DNA of 64,000 bases from Mugil cephalus (Eukaryota > Chordata > Actinopteri > Mugiliformes > Mugilidae): NCBI RefSeq assembly GCF_022458985.1, contig NC_061778.1:2311501-2375500 (forward strand), in the 5' to 3' direction. The notes beneath the pieces were generated by a model. The model was not told where the DNA came from, made no database searches, and saw only the letters and a list, made by a program, of their open reading frames with translations. Position numbers and translations under genes: made by a program. Below are positions 23,638 through 35,009 of this stretch, in pieces (position 1 is the stretch's first letter; every line of letters begins with the position of its first letter).

Positions 23638-25990
23638 AAGTCTGCGCTTACCCCCCCCTCCTTCCTCCCTCCCTCCTCCCTCCACGTTTTTATTTTTCCT
23701 CAGCCGCTACTTTCAGATCTTGCAAGTGATCAATTTTCCTGCATCAGAGCTTGAATCTTAGACCCACCAGGTTGTGATGTTTCAGCGTATTCCTCAGGTC
23801 TTAAGCCATGTCCTACCTTTTGTTTTGCAGATGAAGGGTTTTTTTTTTTTTTTTTTTTGTTTTTGGAGATTGTCGTCCACTCTTTTCATCACTGGCATGG
23901 GTGTGTGCTGCTCTTCGTTTCGTGTATATACGGTGTTTTTTTTTTTTTGCGTCACAGTGCTTTTACATAAGGTTGACATGGAACAACTTTTATCAGCATT
24001 TGTGGCCTTAAACACAAAAAAAAAACAAAAAAAAAAGAAATTTCTGCCCTACGGCGAGATTTAGGATGTTCCTCCTCGTGTAATATTTTTATTTGCAATT
24101 ATTTATCCTCTTAACAGGTGTGTGTGTGTGTGTGTGTGTGTGTTCATGTGTGAATCCATTTAAATAAGAAGGTTAACATGTATATGCAATTAATGAGACT
24201 GTTGATGAGGTTTTTGGGTCGAGAGTATGAGACGAATCCAGCACTAGCAAAAACACAAACGCTCTGAGTGTAATATTTCAACTTAACTAGTTATGTCGTT
24301 ATTATTATTTCCTCCTGTTGTATCTCTGTAGACTGTCCTACTTGAATTGTAGAAATTACTTTTAAATGTTTTTTGTTTTTGTTTTTGTCGTCGAACATTT
24401 GGCGAAAACGACCCACACACACACACACACACTCGTCTTTTTGTTTTTGTGTGTAGCAAATGTGAAACAGATAAGATTTCATCCCATTATTATGAAAAAA
24501 AATGGCGACAAATATGTGAAAAAAAAAAGAATTGCAAATTGATCACTTGCAAGCGTTTTGCAAGTACTTGAGATAAATGCAAGCGAAGGGAGAGAAAACG
24601 TTTCCCTTTCGACACGTTTCTTTATTTTTGTTTTTTTTTTCCAGCACCACTTTTCCTACGTTAACGCGAGTGAACTGAAGTGGTGTGGACGTTTTTTTTT
24701 TGTTTTTTTTTTCGTGTGTGGCTTGCGGCTGTTACTAATCACTGGCTGAGTCGTATCTCTGCTACCTAAAAAAACAAAAAACAGGAAGGTTGTGTTTCGC
24801 TGGGTGTGTCGAGCATGAAGCTCCAGATTCATCTCCTCCTTCGTCTACTCTCCTCAAGCCTTCTGGAAAAAGCCTTAAAACGCCACAGTGGTTATAACCC
24901 ACTAACGTTTTCTTTCTTTCGCTGGGATCCCGATTTAATTTAAGCTTCGACATTGAGAGGTTTCTCTTTTCTCTTTTCGTTTCGTTTGAACCCTGATCAT
25001 CGGGAGGGAGGGATGATGTTGCCTTAAACGGGATTATTAAGGTAAAAGTGACGCTCCTCATGCCTGTTGACGTGTTATCGCCCATCCTGCTGTCTGCGGA
25101 GGATCCACGATGATTTTAAGAGTTTCAATAGTGTTTAGCAGAATTAATAGGTTATTTTAGAACAGGGCTGTAGCAGTTATTTTAAGGTATTTTTGTGTTT
25201 TTAGTTGTTATACTTAACAACACTATCCTGATTTCTTAATTTATTTTTGTTTTTTGTTTTTTTTTCCTGGACCACTGCATCCTGAAGCCATAGGTGTTTT
25301 TCACATTAGGTGCCATACGTTGACACACACTCACACACGCGGACGCTTTTTTCGAAAGTCGGATCGTCTGAAACGACGAAGGGTTTTTCTCTGGATCGTC
25401 TCTCGGAGCAAAGCGCAGGACAAAAGGGAGAAAGTCACCGTCAGAACAGAAGAGAAGAGAAAAGAGGCTGATCTGGAGTTCGGTTCATACTTGATGGCAG
25501 TTTATTTTATTATTTTTATTATTATTATTTTGTTCGTTTCTTTCCTGGCTCTCATTTTTGACGTGCCTGCCCCTCGAAGCTGCTATTGAATTTAATCTTA
25601 ACACACACTAGTATGATTTTGTGTGTGTACATGTGTATGAGTAGTAATTAATGATGTGTGGGCTGTATCAGTGGAATGAGTTCCTATTTATTTGATGGGC
25701 ACAGGGCATAAAAAAAACAAAAAACACACAAAAAAACAAACAAAAACAAGTGGTAAACGTGGCCGTTTGTGCGTTTTCTAACAGTCACATCTGAAGACTT
25801 GTTGTGTAGTTTAAACATATAATAACTGACCAGTATTTCAGATTTCAGAGTGGGACAAGGTGGAAAAACACTAAATAATTTGACCGGTTAACGTTGAACT
25901 GCCTCGTTACAGCCCGACGCCGTCAGGTTCTACAGTTTCATATGAAGTGCCTCCACTGGGCGTAGTATGGAGAATAAACGCGTGAATGAC
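23638..25990 (+). other. fam222b 3' UTR, predicted long
   Basis: No credible exon follows the stop codon. The sequence is T-rich with several poly-T tracts and (TG)n at 24119-24142. AATAAA at 25973-25978 followed within about 20 bases by a (TG)n-rich stretch (about 25996-26030) is a textbook polyadenylation layout. A further AATAAA lies at about 26663. A 2.3-3.0 kb 3' UTR is inferred. Confidence 0.5.
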
Positions 25991-25995
25991 CTGGA

Positions 25996-26026
<31 letters not shown>

Positions 26027-26699
26027 GTGTTAAGCTTGGGTACTTGCACACAGGTGTGTGCACGCCGACGTAAACGTGCGCACAAGGTTTAATCTCTGAC
26101 GGGGGACCAAGCTGTTTAGTGTAACTACTGATACTGTGTCACGGACTGAAGTCCTGAAGTGCGCCACGACCCCCGGGCTCCGGCCGGGATGTGTGAACTG
26201 TTTGCTGCTGACTCACTGACCAAAGTGACCAAAGCGTCACCCTCTCCGACCACCACCACCAACACCGGCCCAAAGCTCGGACGGTTAAAAGGAAAAAACC
26301 TCGTGAAGTAAACGTGAGCATTTAAAAAAACAATCTAGAGCAGGTTCCTGTTTGCGTTCAAAATCCTCATGTTTGCAGGTTCTGACCAGATCTTTGTGTT
26401 TTTTTTGTTGTCCACACGCGCTGTAAAGTAAAATAAAATAAATTAAAAACGAGTTTGATCCATGGAAGCACACTGTAGCTCATCGCGTTAGTCCACTGCA
26501 ATATTTCCCCGGGGGCGCAGGCGCAGGACGAACCTCTCTAGATTCGTTTTTTACTGCCGCTGATCGTCTCCGATCGGGCTGCGGACGAACGGTGGCGGAG
26601 GGGGGGGCTCACTTTCTCTACTTTGTGATAATGTGATATTCCAGTTTTGCCTAACCTTCAGGAATAAAATGTCTTGCACAAACATTCCCCCCTAACCAA

Positions 26700-28740
26700 A
26701 ATAAAGTTTGCAAACTCAAAAGGCTTTTCCCGAGTGGCTCTCTTTGTTATCTGCTCTTTTTTAAAATGTTCCAGACTAGAGCTCGGTGCTATTTATTTTA
26801 TTTATTTATTTTGTTTGTTTGTTTGTTTGTTTGTTTTTGGATTACACAGCGTCCAGAACTCTACACCGTGACACATTGTGACTTGACTATGAGGCTGGTG
26901 AAGATGGAAAAAAGAAAAAGAATCAGGATTTGTGTCAGAAAAGGTGCCATGTTTGTCGTTTTTGTTTTTTTGTCTGGTTTCTTGGGACAGTTCCTGTTTT
27001 GCATGACTTGTCCTCCGGCTGAAGTTGTCCCAGAAAATATCCCAGATTTTAGCTTTTTATGAAGGAGGAAAAAAATATTGCGCGCAGACTACAGTTATTG
27101 CGGTAACTGGTGGCTCTGCTATTACAGACATTACGGTTTAAATGTGTCAAAATGAATGAAGCGTAAAAATATCTAATTTTTCTTCATTTCATCTTGATAA
27201 TTTTTTCATTTTTTTTTTATCTCCAAGTTGTAAATGTCGCCGGATTTAATTTCAGATCTCGCTGTAAACACATATTTATACAGAATTATGAAGAATTTTG
27301 AAAAATACCATGATATATATTTTTGGTCATAATGATTTAAACTTTTTTTGCACCTTTAATGTGATGATAACATGAACAACAAGAAATCAAATAATTTAGG
27401 GGGAGGGGAGTGAAACCTGAAAACTAATTACTTGTTGAAACATCTTTTAATGTTATTTATTTATTTATTATTATGTGAGGACGTCTCCTGTGTGCTGCCT
27501 TCTTAACTTCACTTTTCACACTTTTCAACAGGATTCTGGTAAAACTTTAACCTTTTGCTGAAAGCTTTGTGTCGTCGTTGTCGTGCTCAAAGATGAAGTT
27601 CCTCTTCATCCTGATGGTTTTTTGTAAACGCTCATTATTCCCTCCACCTCCACTGAGGTAACTATCGACCTGCTGCTTTAGCTGCTTTTGCACTGTTTAA
27701 AGTCCTGAGAGGATTTTATTAGATCGATTGTTTGCTTGGATTTGAGGCTCAACACGTCTCTGATCTGTGTGTTTGTGCTTTAAAGGAAATTGTGGATAAA
27801 TATAAAAGACAGAATTAATCTGTTTTAATTGGTTTTAAAGAGACATACAAGGAATTTGACCATATAAATACTATAAATAGTTTTTAAAACTGAGCCGGAG
27901 GCGTCGTTTCCTGACCACGTCCTAAGGATTCTGGTTATTTTCTAATCAGCGCATGCAAATCAAATGGGGAAATCCCATTTGGGGTGAGTCATGGGGGCTG
28001 TAGTCACTTTGCCTGTTTGATGTTTATGTGTATGACCTATGAGACCAGCTGAGAAGATGTAAAACAGGATCTGTGGTGGGAAACTCTGTTGTTAATCATC
28101 TTACGTTTGCTGATAATTAGCATATGTTCAGACTATGGAGTAAGATTTAATGTGAATTATAAATCCAAAAACGTCTCTTTTATGGTTTGTAGACTCCAAA
28201 ATGTTGACGTTCCCATTGTTTTTATTAGTCAGGTCCAGTTTTACCTGTTTGTTGAAGTATCTTGGACACATAACCACTGATGTTTTATCTGATGATGATG
28301 ACGTATGAGCGACGGCGACTGTGATACACGCGAACCAATGTGTTCAGACGAAGTTAATCTCTTCAGATCTTTCTGCATCCCCCCATTTATATGAGAAAAC
28401 TAGGTGGTGCAGTTCATTTCATTCCCGTTTGAGGAAGCTAGTATGTAAATTCTTTGTCGGCTGAGTGATTTTATCCAAACCTGGCGTCAGAAATCAGTCG
28501 ATCATGTGGAAACTCTGGACTGTCTCCTGTAATTTATATGTGTATCTTTGTTGTTTGTCCCTTTTTAAATGGACCTAGAGTCTAATTAGTAACATCTCTC
28601 TGTCCTTTTATCCATCTAAGGCCCCAGTTTTCCAGATGAAGAAGAAACAGCCCGTAAGCCTGATGCTGCCACCGCCGTGCTTCACTGTGTGTATGGTGTC
28701 TCTTTTATAATGAGCCAAATATACATCAATTCATGATTCA
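26700..28740. other. Intergenic spacer, nothing coding seen
   Basis: T-rich sequence with a (TTTG)n run at about 26811-26837 and poly-A/T tracts. I find no exon-like segment, RNA gene or recognisable element. Confidence 0.5.
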
Positions 28741-28815
28741 ATGTCACTTTATTCATCCCCACAGGGAAATTACTTTGTCCAAGAGTCACAACATAAGAAA
28801 AAAAAAACACATAAA
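28735..28815 (-). mobile_element. Retroposon-like 3' tail supplying a likely trpv polyadenylation signal
   Basis: On the minus strand the phrase AATTTCCCTGTGGGGATGAA followed by TAAAG resembles a tail found at the 3' ends of many fish non-LTR retroposons. Its AATAAA (28753-28748) is the first canonical signal I see downstream of the trpv stop codon, 440 bases away. The element family is not pinned down. Confidence 0.4.
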
Positions 28816-29192
28816 TATAAGAATGAGGTAGACGTGGAATGAAATACGCAGTAAATAAAACATTTAGCTCAAGTATGTTGTTGGTGTAGATGTGTGACAA
28901 ACAACACAATCATCCAGACCAACAAGTTTCAGCCTCGGGTTCATCAAACCAAAACACACGAGGAAACAACGTGGAACAAAATGCAGCGATGAAATGCAGG
29001 AAGAAGCAACTTAAATCCATCGATCTGTCGTCTCAGTTCATGCACGATAACAAATGTACATTCAAGACAATCTGGATGTTTTTAATTAAAAGTATAATTC
29101 AGAAGTTTTCACAGTAAAAACTTCAGTTATATTACAAACAATAAAAACAATATAAAGTGTTTCTGTCAGATAAAAATGATTTTAAGCTGCAG

Positions 29193-32100
29193 TTAAACCC
29201 GACTCCTCCGGCTGATGCTGGGCTGCTGCGAAAAGCTTCGTCTGGAGCGGATCCGGTCCAGGACCTGGTCCAGGTTCCACGTGTTCTCTGAAGGATTAAA
29301 TATTAAACTCTTATTGATGCCGTGGACGCGGTGGACGTATGAAGACGCTGATGCACGGTCTGTTCACTTACCTCGAGTCTCTTTTTCTTCCTCCGGCTTC
29401 ATCATGTAATTTCCAGGATCTTCTTCACGGACTCCGAGGTCTGATCTCCACTGTCTCCAGTTCATTTCCTCCACTCTGCAGTCAAACAGAGATTATTCAG
29501 TCATTTGAACCTGATAATGTTTGTTATGGCAGAGACGAGACCATTAGAGCTGTATAAGTTATATTTTGTAGCTTTGTTTGATGTTTTAAACTCTTCCTAA
29601 AGATGTTCAGATGAGTTGAGGTCAGTGTCGTTGGGTCAGTAAACTTTAAACTGCTCTCTGATGATGTTTACTCGATACCTGAAGACTTTCTTCTTTCTTA
29701 AAAAGCTTAAACACGGAGACTTTTTTTAGTTTCATTGGTCCAAACAACCGTTCTCACCAACAGATTTTCATCAAACTCCAGTCAGATTTCTTTACGTTTC
29801 TCTGGTAAAAGTGTGTGAATAGACACTCTGGAGTTTAACTTGAGACCAGCCAAAACATTAAAACCACCGGCCTGGATGATTTCATTTTGATGTCACGTCC
29901 TTCGGGGAAACCTGTTCGACTTGTTCTTTGCATCCAGCATTAAATTTTCCAACCGTTTGAGCTACAGTCGCTTGTCTGTTGGATTAAACCACACAGGTCG
30001 TCCTTCTCCTTGGTCCATGATCCTGCCTCATCTTCTCCATCTTCCTCCTGCCCTCATTCCTCATCCTCTTCTTCTCTTCCTCTTCTCGCTGTCTCAAGGT
30101 GATAGGAAGGTAGTTCACCTAGTGCAGCTTTCAGTACACAGCAGGAGGAGTTGGTTGGGCTTGTACACGACCCAAAGACGACCAGGCGTCAGACATTATC
30201 AAGACAAATCCGAAACACTTCTTGGGAAGAAAGCCTCTTCAGCGTCCCAAACTAAACAGAATATGACAACGTGCATGGAAAATGTGTCAAGACTGGACGT
30301 TCTCCTTGGTCTCAGGGAAACCAGGTGGCTCCAGTCAGGAGACCGAGAACCACCTGGAGAAGATGAAGAAAAAAGGCCAACATTTGGAGTGGAAGGCCTC
30401 AGACCGGAGTGAATGGAGGAGCTTCGTCGCTGGTAAGGAAGTCGTCTTCTTCCTCTTCCTCAATGATCCTTAGTCTTGGTCCATGTCCCTCAGTGCATCT
30501 ACATGCACAGTTTAATGGAGCTATGCTCAAAATTCAACTTCCTGACTTCAGTTCATGTCCCAATTTACATGCAATGGAGAAAATCAAATAACTGACGGGA
30601 ACATGTTCTCCTCCTCTACACTAGGTGGCGATATGTGTCTTTTCTGCGGGATAATACCACGTTAATACGGTCCGTTTTCTGGTTGACCTATTACGTGATA
30701 TAATAAACAACAGTCGTTCATGCGGCGGATGATATTTCAAACAGCAACCAGATGGATAATAGTTCAGCTCTTTTAATGTCCTACGTAATGTGCGCGCTAC
30801 TTGTAGTGCAGGTAAGATATGTGCTTTCCCTCAGACAGCACACACGTTATCCGATTGTAGTCAGATTAAGGCGCATACATGGCGGAGAAAAACGAATACC
30901 AATCGCAATATCTGAGTGTCTTAATTGGATAGAGAGAACTCATGCACAGCTAGAGTCCGATTAAGGCAATAATTAGTTTTATTTGACGTGCATGTGACTG
31001 TCTCTGGTTCTTCTTCTTCCTTGGACCTCGTCTGAAAGGTGCTGGCCACTACAAACCAGGAAAACCCTGCAAAAACTCTACTTCTGGAGACGTTCTTCCA
31101 TTTGAGTGGCTGATATATCCAGATAATCACTGTTATTCACTTAACCTGTGACCAAAATGTATGTTTTAGTTTTTTTCTGATGAACATTTATTCAAAAAGA
31201 ATGAAGCTTTGTATCAAATGTATTCAAATTTACCAGAATCTACCAGAAAAGTTTGTACCACAACCGTCTTACCTGAAAAATCTTTGACCCTCATCCTGCT
31301 CGTTTTTTAAAGACACCATCTTCGACCCGCCGGAGTCCAGCTTCGTCTTCAGCCACTTGGGCAGAGTCCTCTCGATGTCCAGGATTGTAAAGGCCCTCTG
31401 AGGACGAAGAGCAGACAAAAACGATTCACACACTGGTCTTAAAAGCTTTGACAGATCATCCTGACAGCAGCTTCTCTCCCACCTGCAGGTTCCAGATGGT
31501 TTCGCTCTGTGAGGAGAGTCTTTCCACCGTGTTTCCCATCACCGCGATGAGCAGGTTGAGCAGCATGATGTAGGTGAGAACGATGTAGAAGATGAGGAGG
31601 ACGTAGAAAACCTCCTTGTACTGAACGAGGTCGGTGAACTCCAGGTCTCCCATGCCGATCGTGAACTTGAACATTTCCAGAGTCGTGAAACTGAAGTCGT
31701 TGTAACTCGGCTTCTCACACTTGAACGTATCAAAGTTGAAGCTCCGTTCTCGGGCCAGTGAGCCGTTCTTCACTTTGATGGGATTTGTAGGGGAATCATC
31801 CATGAGGGCCACGATAGCTATGAGAAGAAAAGCTTTTATTCTGCATGCATGGTTTACATTAGGGGTTCATCTATGACTTACCAGCAGAAAATCCAAAAAG
31901 AAAGACGCTGTAGACGGCTAAAAACTGCAGCAGGTCCCCGAGCATCATCTGAAAGGAGACGCAGGCTGTAAATCTGAGCAGGCGGCCGATTACGAGACTT
32001 CAGGCGATAAAACTCTTACTCTCTGCATTATGATGTTGTATATTCCCATTTGCTTGAAACCTCTGGTGTAGTAAAGGACGTTTATCCAGGCGAGAGCCAG

Positions 32101-35008
32101 CGAGATCACGAGGAGGCCGACGTATTCCCTCCGTCCACAGAAGTACAGAACCGTGCAGATCAGAAGCAGCGCTGCTTGTAGGAAACTGGGAAACGCAAGC
32201 GACGTGGAGTGTTTGAGAAAAAAAAGGCGTCTTTCACGAGAGATTTGAGCGTAAAAAAAAGATCTCACACTTACAACAGAATCTCGCTGAATCCATCCGT
32301 GGTCACGGCCGTAAAGTTTGGAGGGTTCTTACGGAAAACGAGTATCTGAGGATTCGGAGGTAAAGACGCGTTAACTTCATCTTCAGTCTGTGTGAAATCT
32401 ACCGGAGCAGATTCTTACCGCTTTATAGAAAAACCACAAAGATCCGAGGACGCTGACGATCTCACCAACGCAGCGAAGGTAGTCGAGTGGGACGTCTTCA
32501 ACGGGAAATGGAGGCTACGGGTTAAAAAAACAGGATGAGAAAAGTATTCGAGCTCAGTTTGTCCTGGTTTAAGGCAGGAGTTCGTTCCCACCTGCCCGTC
32601 CTTCCTGTAGAAGGCCACGGTGGTGAAGATGGCCAGGTAAACCAGGTAAGCCAGGAAATTTATCAGGAAGATCTTGGACGCAAACCTCTGCCACTTATCC
32701 TCCAGGAGACTGCGCAGGGGTTCGATCTGGAGCATCTCAGGTCGGTTCTGTTCAGTTTCCACATTAAAAACATGTAAAATGTTCTAAATTGTACTTTTTA
32801 TTCCTGCAGCTTCAACCAGGTTTTTCAAAATAAAACCAGATGTGACCAGGCTGCATTGAGAATTTAATTTATTTGTCAGTAGCTTCGTCTCAGCCTTGTT
32901 GTAATTTTCCAATGAGCAAAACACCAACACTTTATTATTTTACCTTGAATTCTGTTTTTCTACGAGTGTTTTTTGCCTGATGAAAAACGATTTTTAGTTA
33001 TAAAACTACGTGAATTCGTTCGTCTTCTCTTAGTCGTATATTTGAGTTCGAAACTTGTTCATTCATGACACACATTACGCTTTGATTGTTGCTTCTGACA
33101 CTTAAAATATCATCACATTATTGTTTCTAAGGCTTCACTGCGTCCACAAACATGGTCCACATCAGTGTCCAACTTTATCTGAAACACTGAGACAAAAGTT
33201 AGTTAAAAAATAATAGTTTTCTAACCGGAATTTCACTCCCAAATATGATTATTTCCAACACGCAGTTGTTTTCGTTGGTATCGATGGAGCTCAGGTCGTA
33301 AAGTGAGGAGTGAACGGGCCCGTACACCCATTCTGTAAACTTCCTGGACAGCGGCCTCGTGTCCTCGTCCATTAACTCCCGGTTCAACATGTGTTTGAAC
33401 AACTGGTAGATGAGAAAAGTCATATTAAGAGAGAATAATACGTTTAGGCTTAAATATGTGGACATTACTGACAGATTTATGTCAGAATAAATAAGAAAAC
33501 TGTTCCATAACTTACTCCGATCTTGCCGAGCTTGGCTGCTAATTTCAGAGGAGTCAGTCCTTGATTATTTTCAATCGTTTCCAGCTGGATCTTTTTGCTC
33601 TTCTCCAGCCTGTTGTGTAGAATGAGGATGTCGTCGTACATACGTGTGATCATGTCCGTGTTTTCCGCCGTGTTGTCCGCCACGACCACCAACACGTGCA
33701 ACACGGTGTTTCCCTGCGAGTCTTTGTCCGTCACGTCGGCTCGTCTGTGAGGGTTGTCCATGAGGAAGGACACGATGTCGGGCTGGTTGGTGCAGGCGGC
33801 CAGAGACAAAGGCAGCTCCCCTATAAATAAAAAACAAAACCATCCCCATGAGCCTAGAGGCAAGTTTTAACCGTAAATATTTGAAGCATAAACAAAACTT
33901 TGGCTTTGTTTTTTTCGTTTATCTACCCACCAAAATAAAAGCCCAGTCCTGCGTGACGCTGGAAAAACTTCCCATTTGCTTTGGCTTGTACATCTGCTCC
34001 TTTCTGGACCAGAAGCTTCACGTGATCGAAGCTCCTTCTCTCGATGGCGACGTGTAAAGCGGTTTGACCTGTGGTACGAGTTCACAGTCTCACGCTGTCA
34101 CTTCTATTAGAGCTCAAAATCACAAACAAATCCTCTTCATTGGCACAATTCACCCACCTTTGTAGAACAGATCTCGATAAGACGCGTTGATCAAATCCTC
34201 TAGGTCTCCCGTCTGCTCTGCTATGTCCAGCAGGACATCGATGGTGTCGTTTTTGCCATCTTTCAGGTTCAGCAAAGCTTTGAGTAGCGCTGTTTTCCCA
34301 GTTGTTTCATCTGAAAGTTGCAGACTAGAATAAAACACCGTGTTCCTCTCCTCAGCTTTTCTAAACAACAACATTAGTTAGTACTTGCCTGTGAATTCTG
34401 GGCTTGTGAGTGTCTTGTCATTGATTCGCAGGTAGTCGAGCAGACCACTGAGCTGCGTCGTGTCTCCGAGGGACGCTGCTGTTAAGACCGTGTCCTTGGT
34501 GAATACACTGGTGCGGCGGCTGTCAACACTTGTTGCATATTGTCTGGGAAGTAGAGAAACGTAAAAGTCATAGAGTACATCATCAGTTTGGAGAAACAGA
34601 TCCAGGCAGGAGCAGACAAGCTGGGGAACTGATGCAGTTTTGCAACCACCTGACACCTGGTTCGCCTGAAATCTGTAATCTGATACTTTACTTATCTACA
34701 CCACGGTTTTCCCTCAGGAGACAAACAATCACAGGTGATGTGTGACTGACTGTGACGTCCTGAGCAGTCAACGCGTCTCATTTAATAATTAAAGTCCGTG
34801 TGAATGACGGTGGTTGGGGGCGGGTGAAATGAAAAACCTTTTGCTCTTGCACCAAAGGGACGAGTTACCTAGCGATCGAGACGTTGCTGTCCATGGGCAG
34901 AGGTGTTGTCTCCGAGTCGTCTTTTTTGAGGAGCCATTCCAGACATTTCTCCTTCCTCTCCTGGTCGTCGTTCGGCTCCGCTGCGTCCGCTGCCTGTTTG
35001 GTTCCCAT
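29193..35008 (-). CDS. trpv1: TRPV1/TRPV2-class cation channel, complete, 15 coding exons, 760 aa
   Basis: Exons in coding order: 35008-34869, 34543-34389, 34310-34158, 34068-33931, 33820-33516, 33402-33226, 32747-32592, 32514-32419, 32345-32275, 32185-32020, 31948-31882, 31817-31483, 31397-31273, 29475-29372, 29287-29193. All phases join. It is a tetrameric calcium-permeable plasma membrane channel subunit. Ankyrin repeats span about residues 60-330 ([40 protein letters not shown]). [20 protein letters not shown] is the linker. S1 lies at about 382-403, S2 420-440, S3 464-479, S4 485-503 and S5 528-547. The pore helix and filter read [12 protein letters not shown] (filter G596-MGD599), S6 is about 611-640, and the TRP helix region [12 protein letters not shown] follows. 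The C-terminus is short, ending SISRRSRV; total length is nearer human TRPV2 (764) than TRPV1 (839). Intron 2 uses a GC donor (CAG followed by GCAAGT). The symbol reflects usual fish naming; orthology to TRPV1 rather than TRPV2 needs a tree. Confidence 0.94.
29476..31272 (-). other. Large trpv intron 13
   Basis: This 1.8 kb intron separates the pore/TRP-helix exons from the two C-terminal exons. It contains a CACTAGGTGGCGAT motif at about 30623 resembling the CTCF-like motifs of the snRNA array, and no coding segment that I can support. Confidence 0.6.
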
Positions 35009-35009
35009 C

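Noticed and set aside
22257-23729. A 490-codon frame overlapping fam222b, and several antisense frames of 130-240 codons
   Set aside because: They are shadows of GC-rich CAG/GGC codons in the real gene. They show alanine and arginine runs, and no conserved domain.
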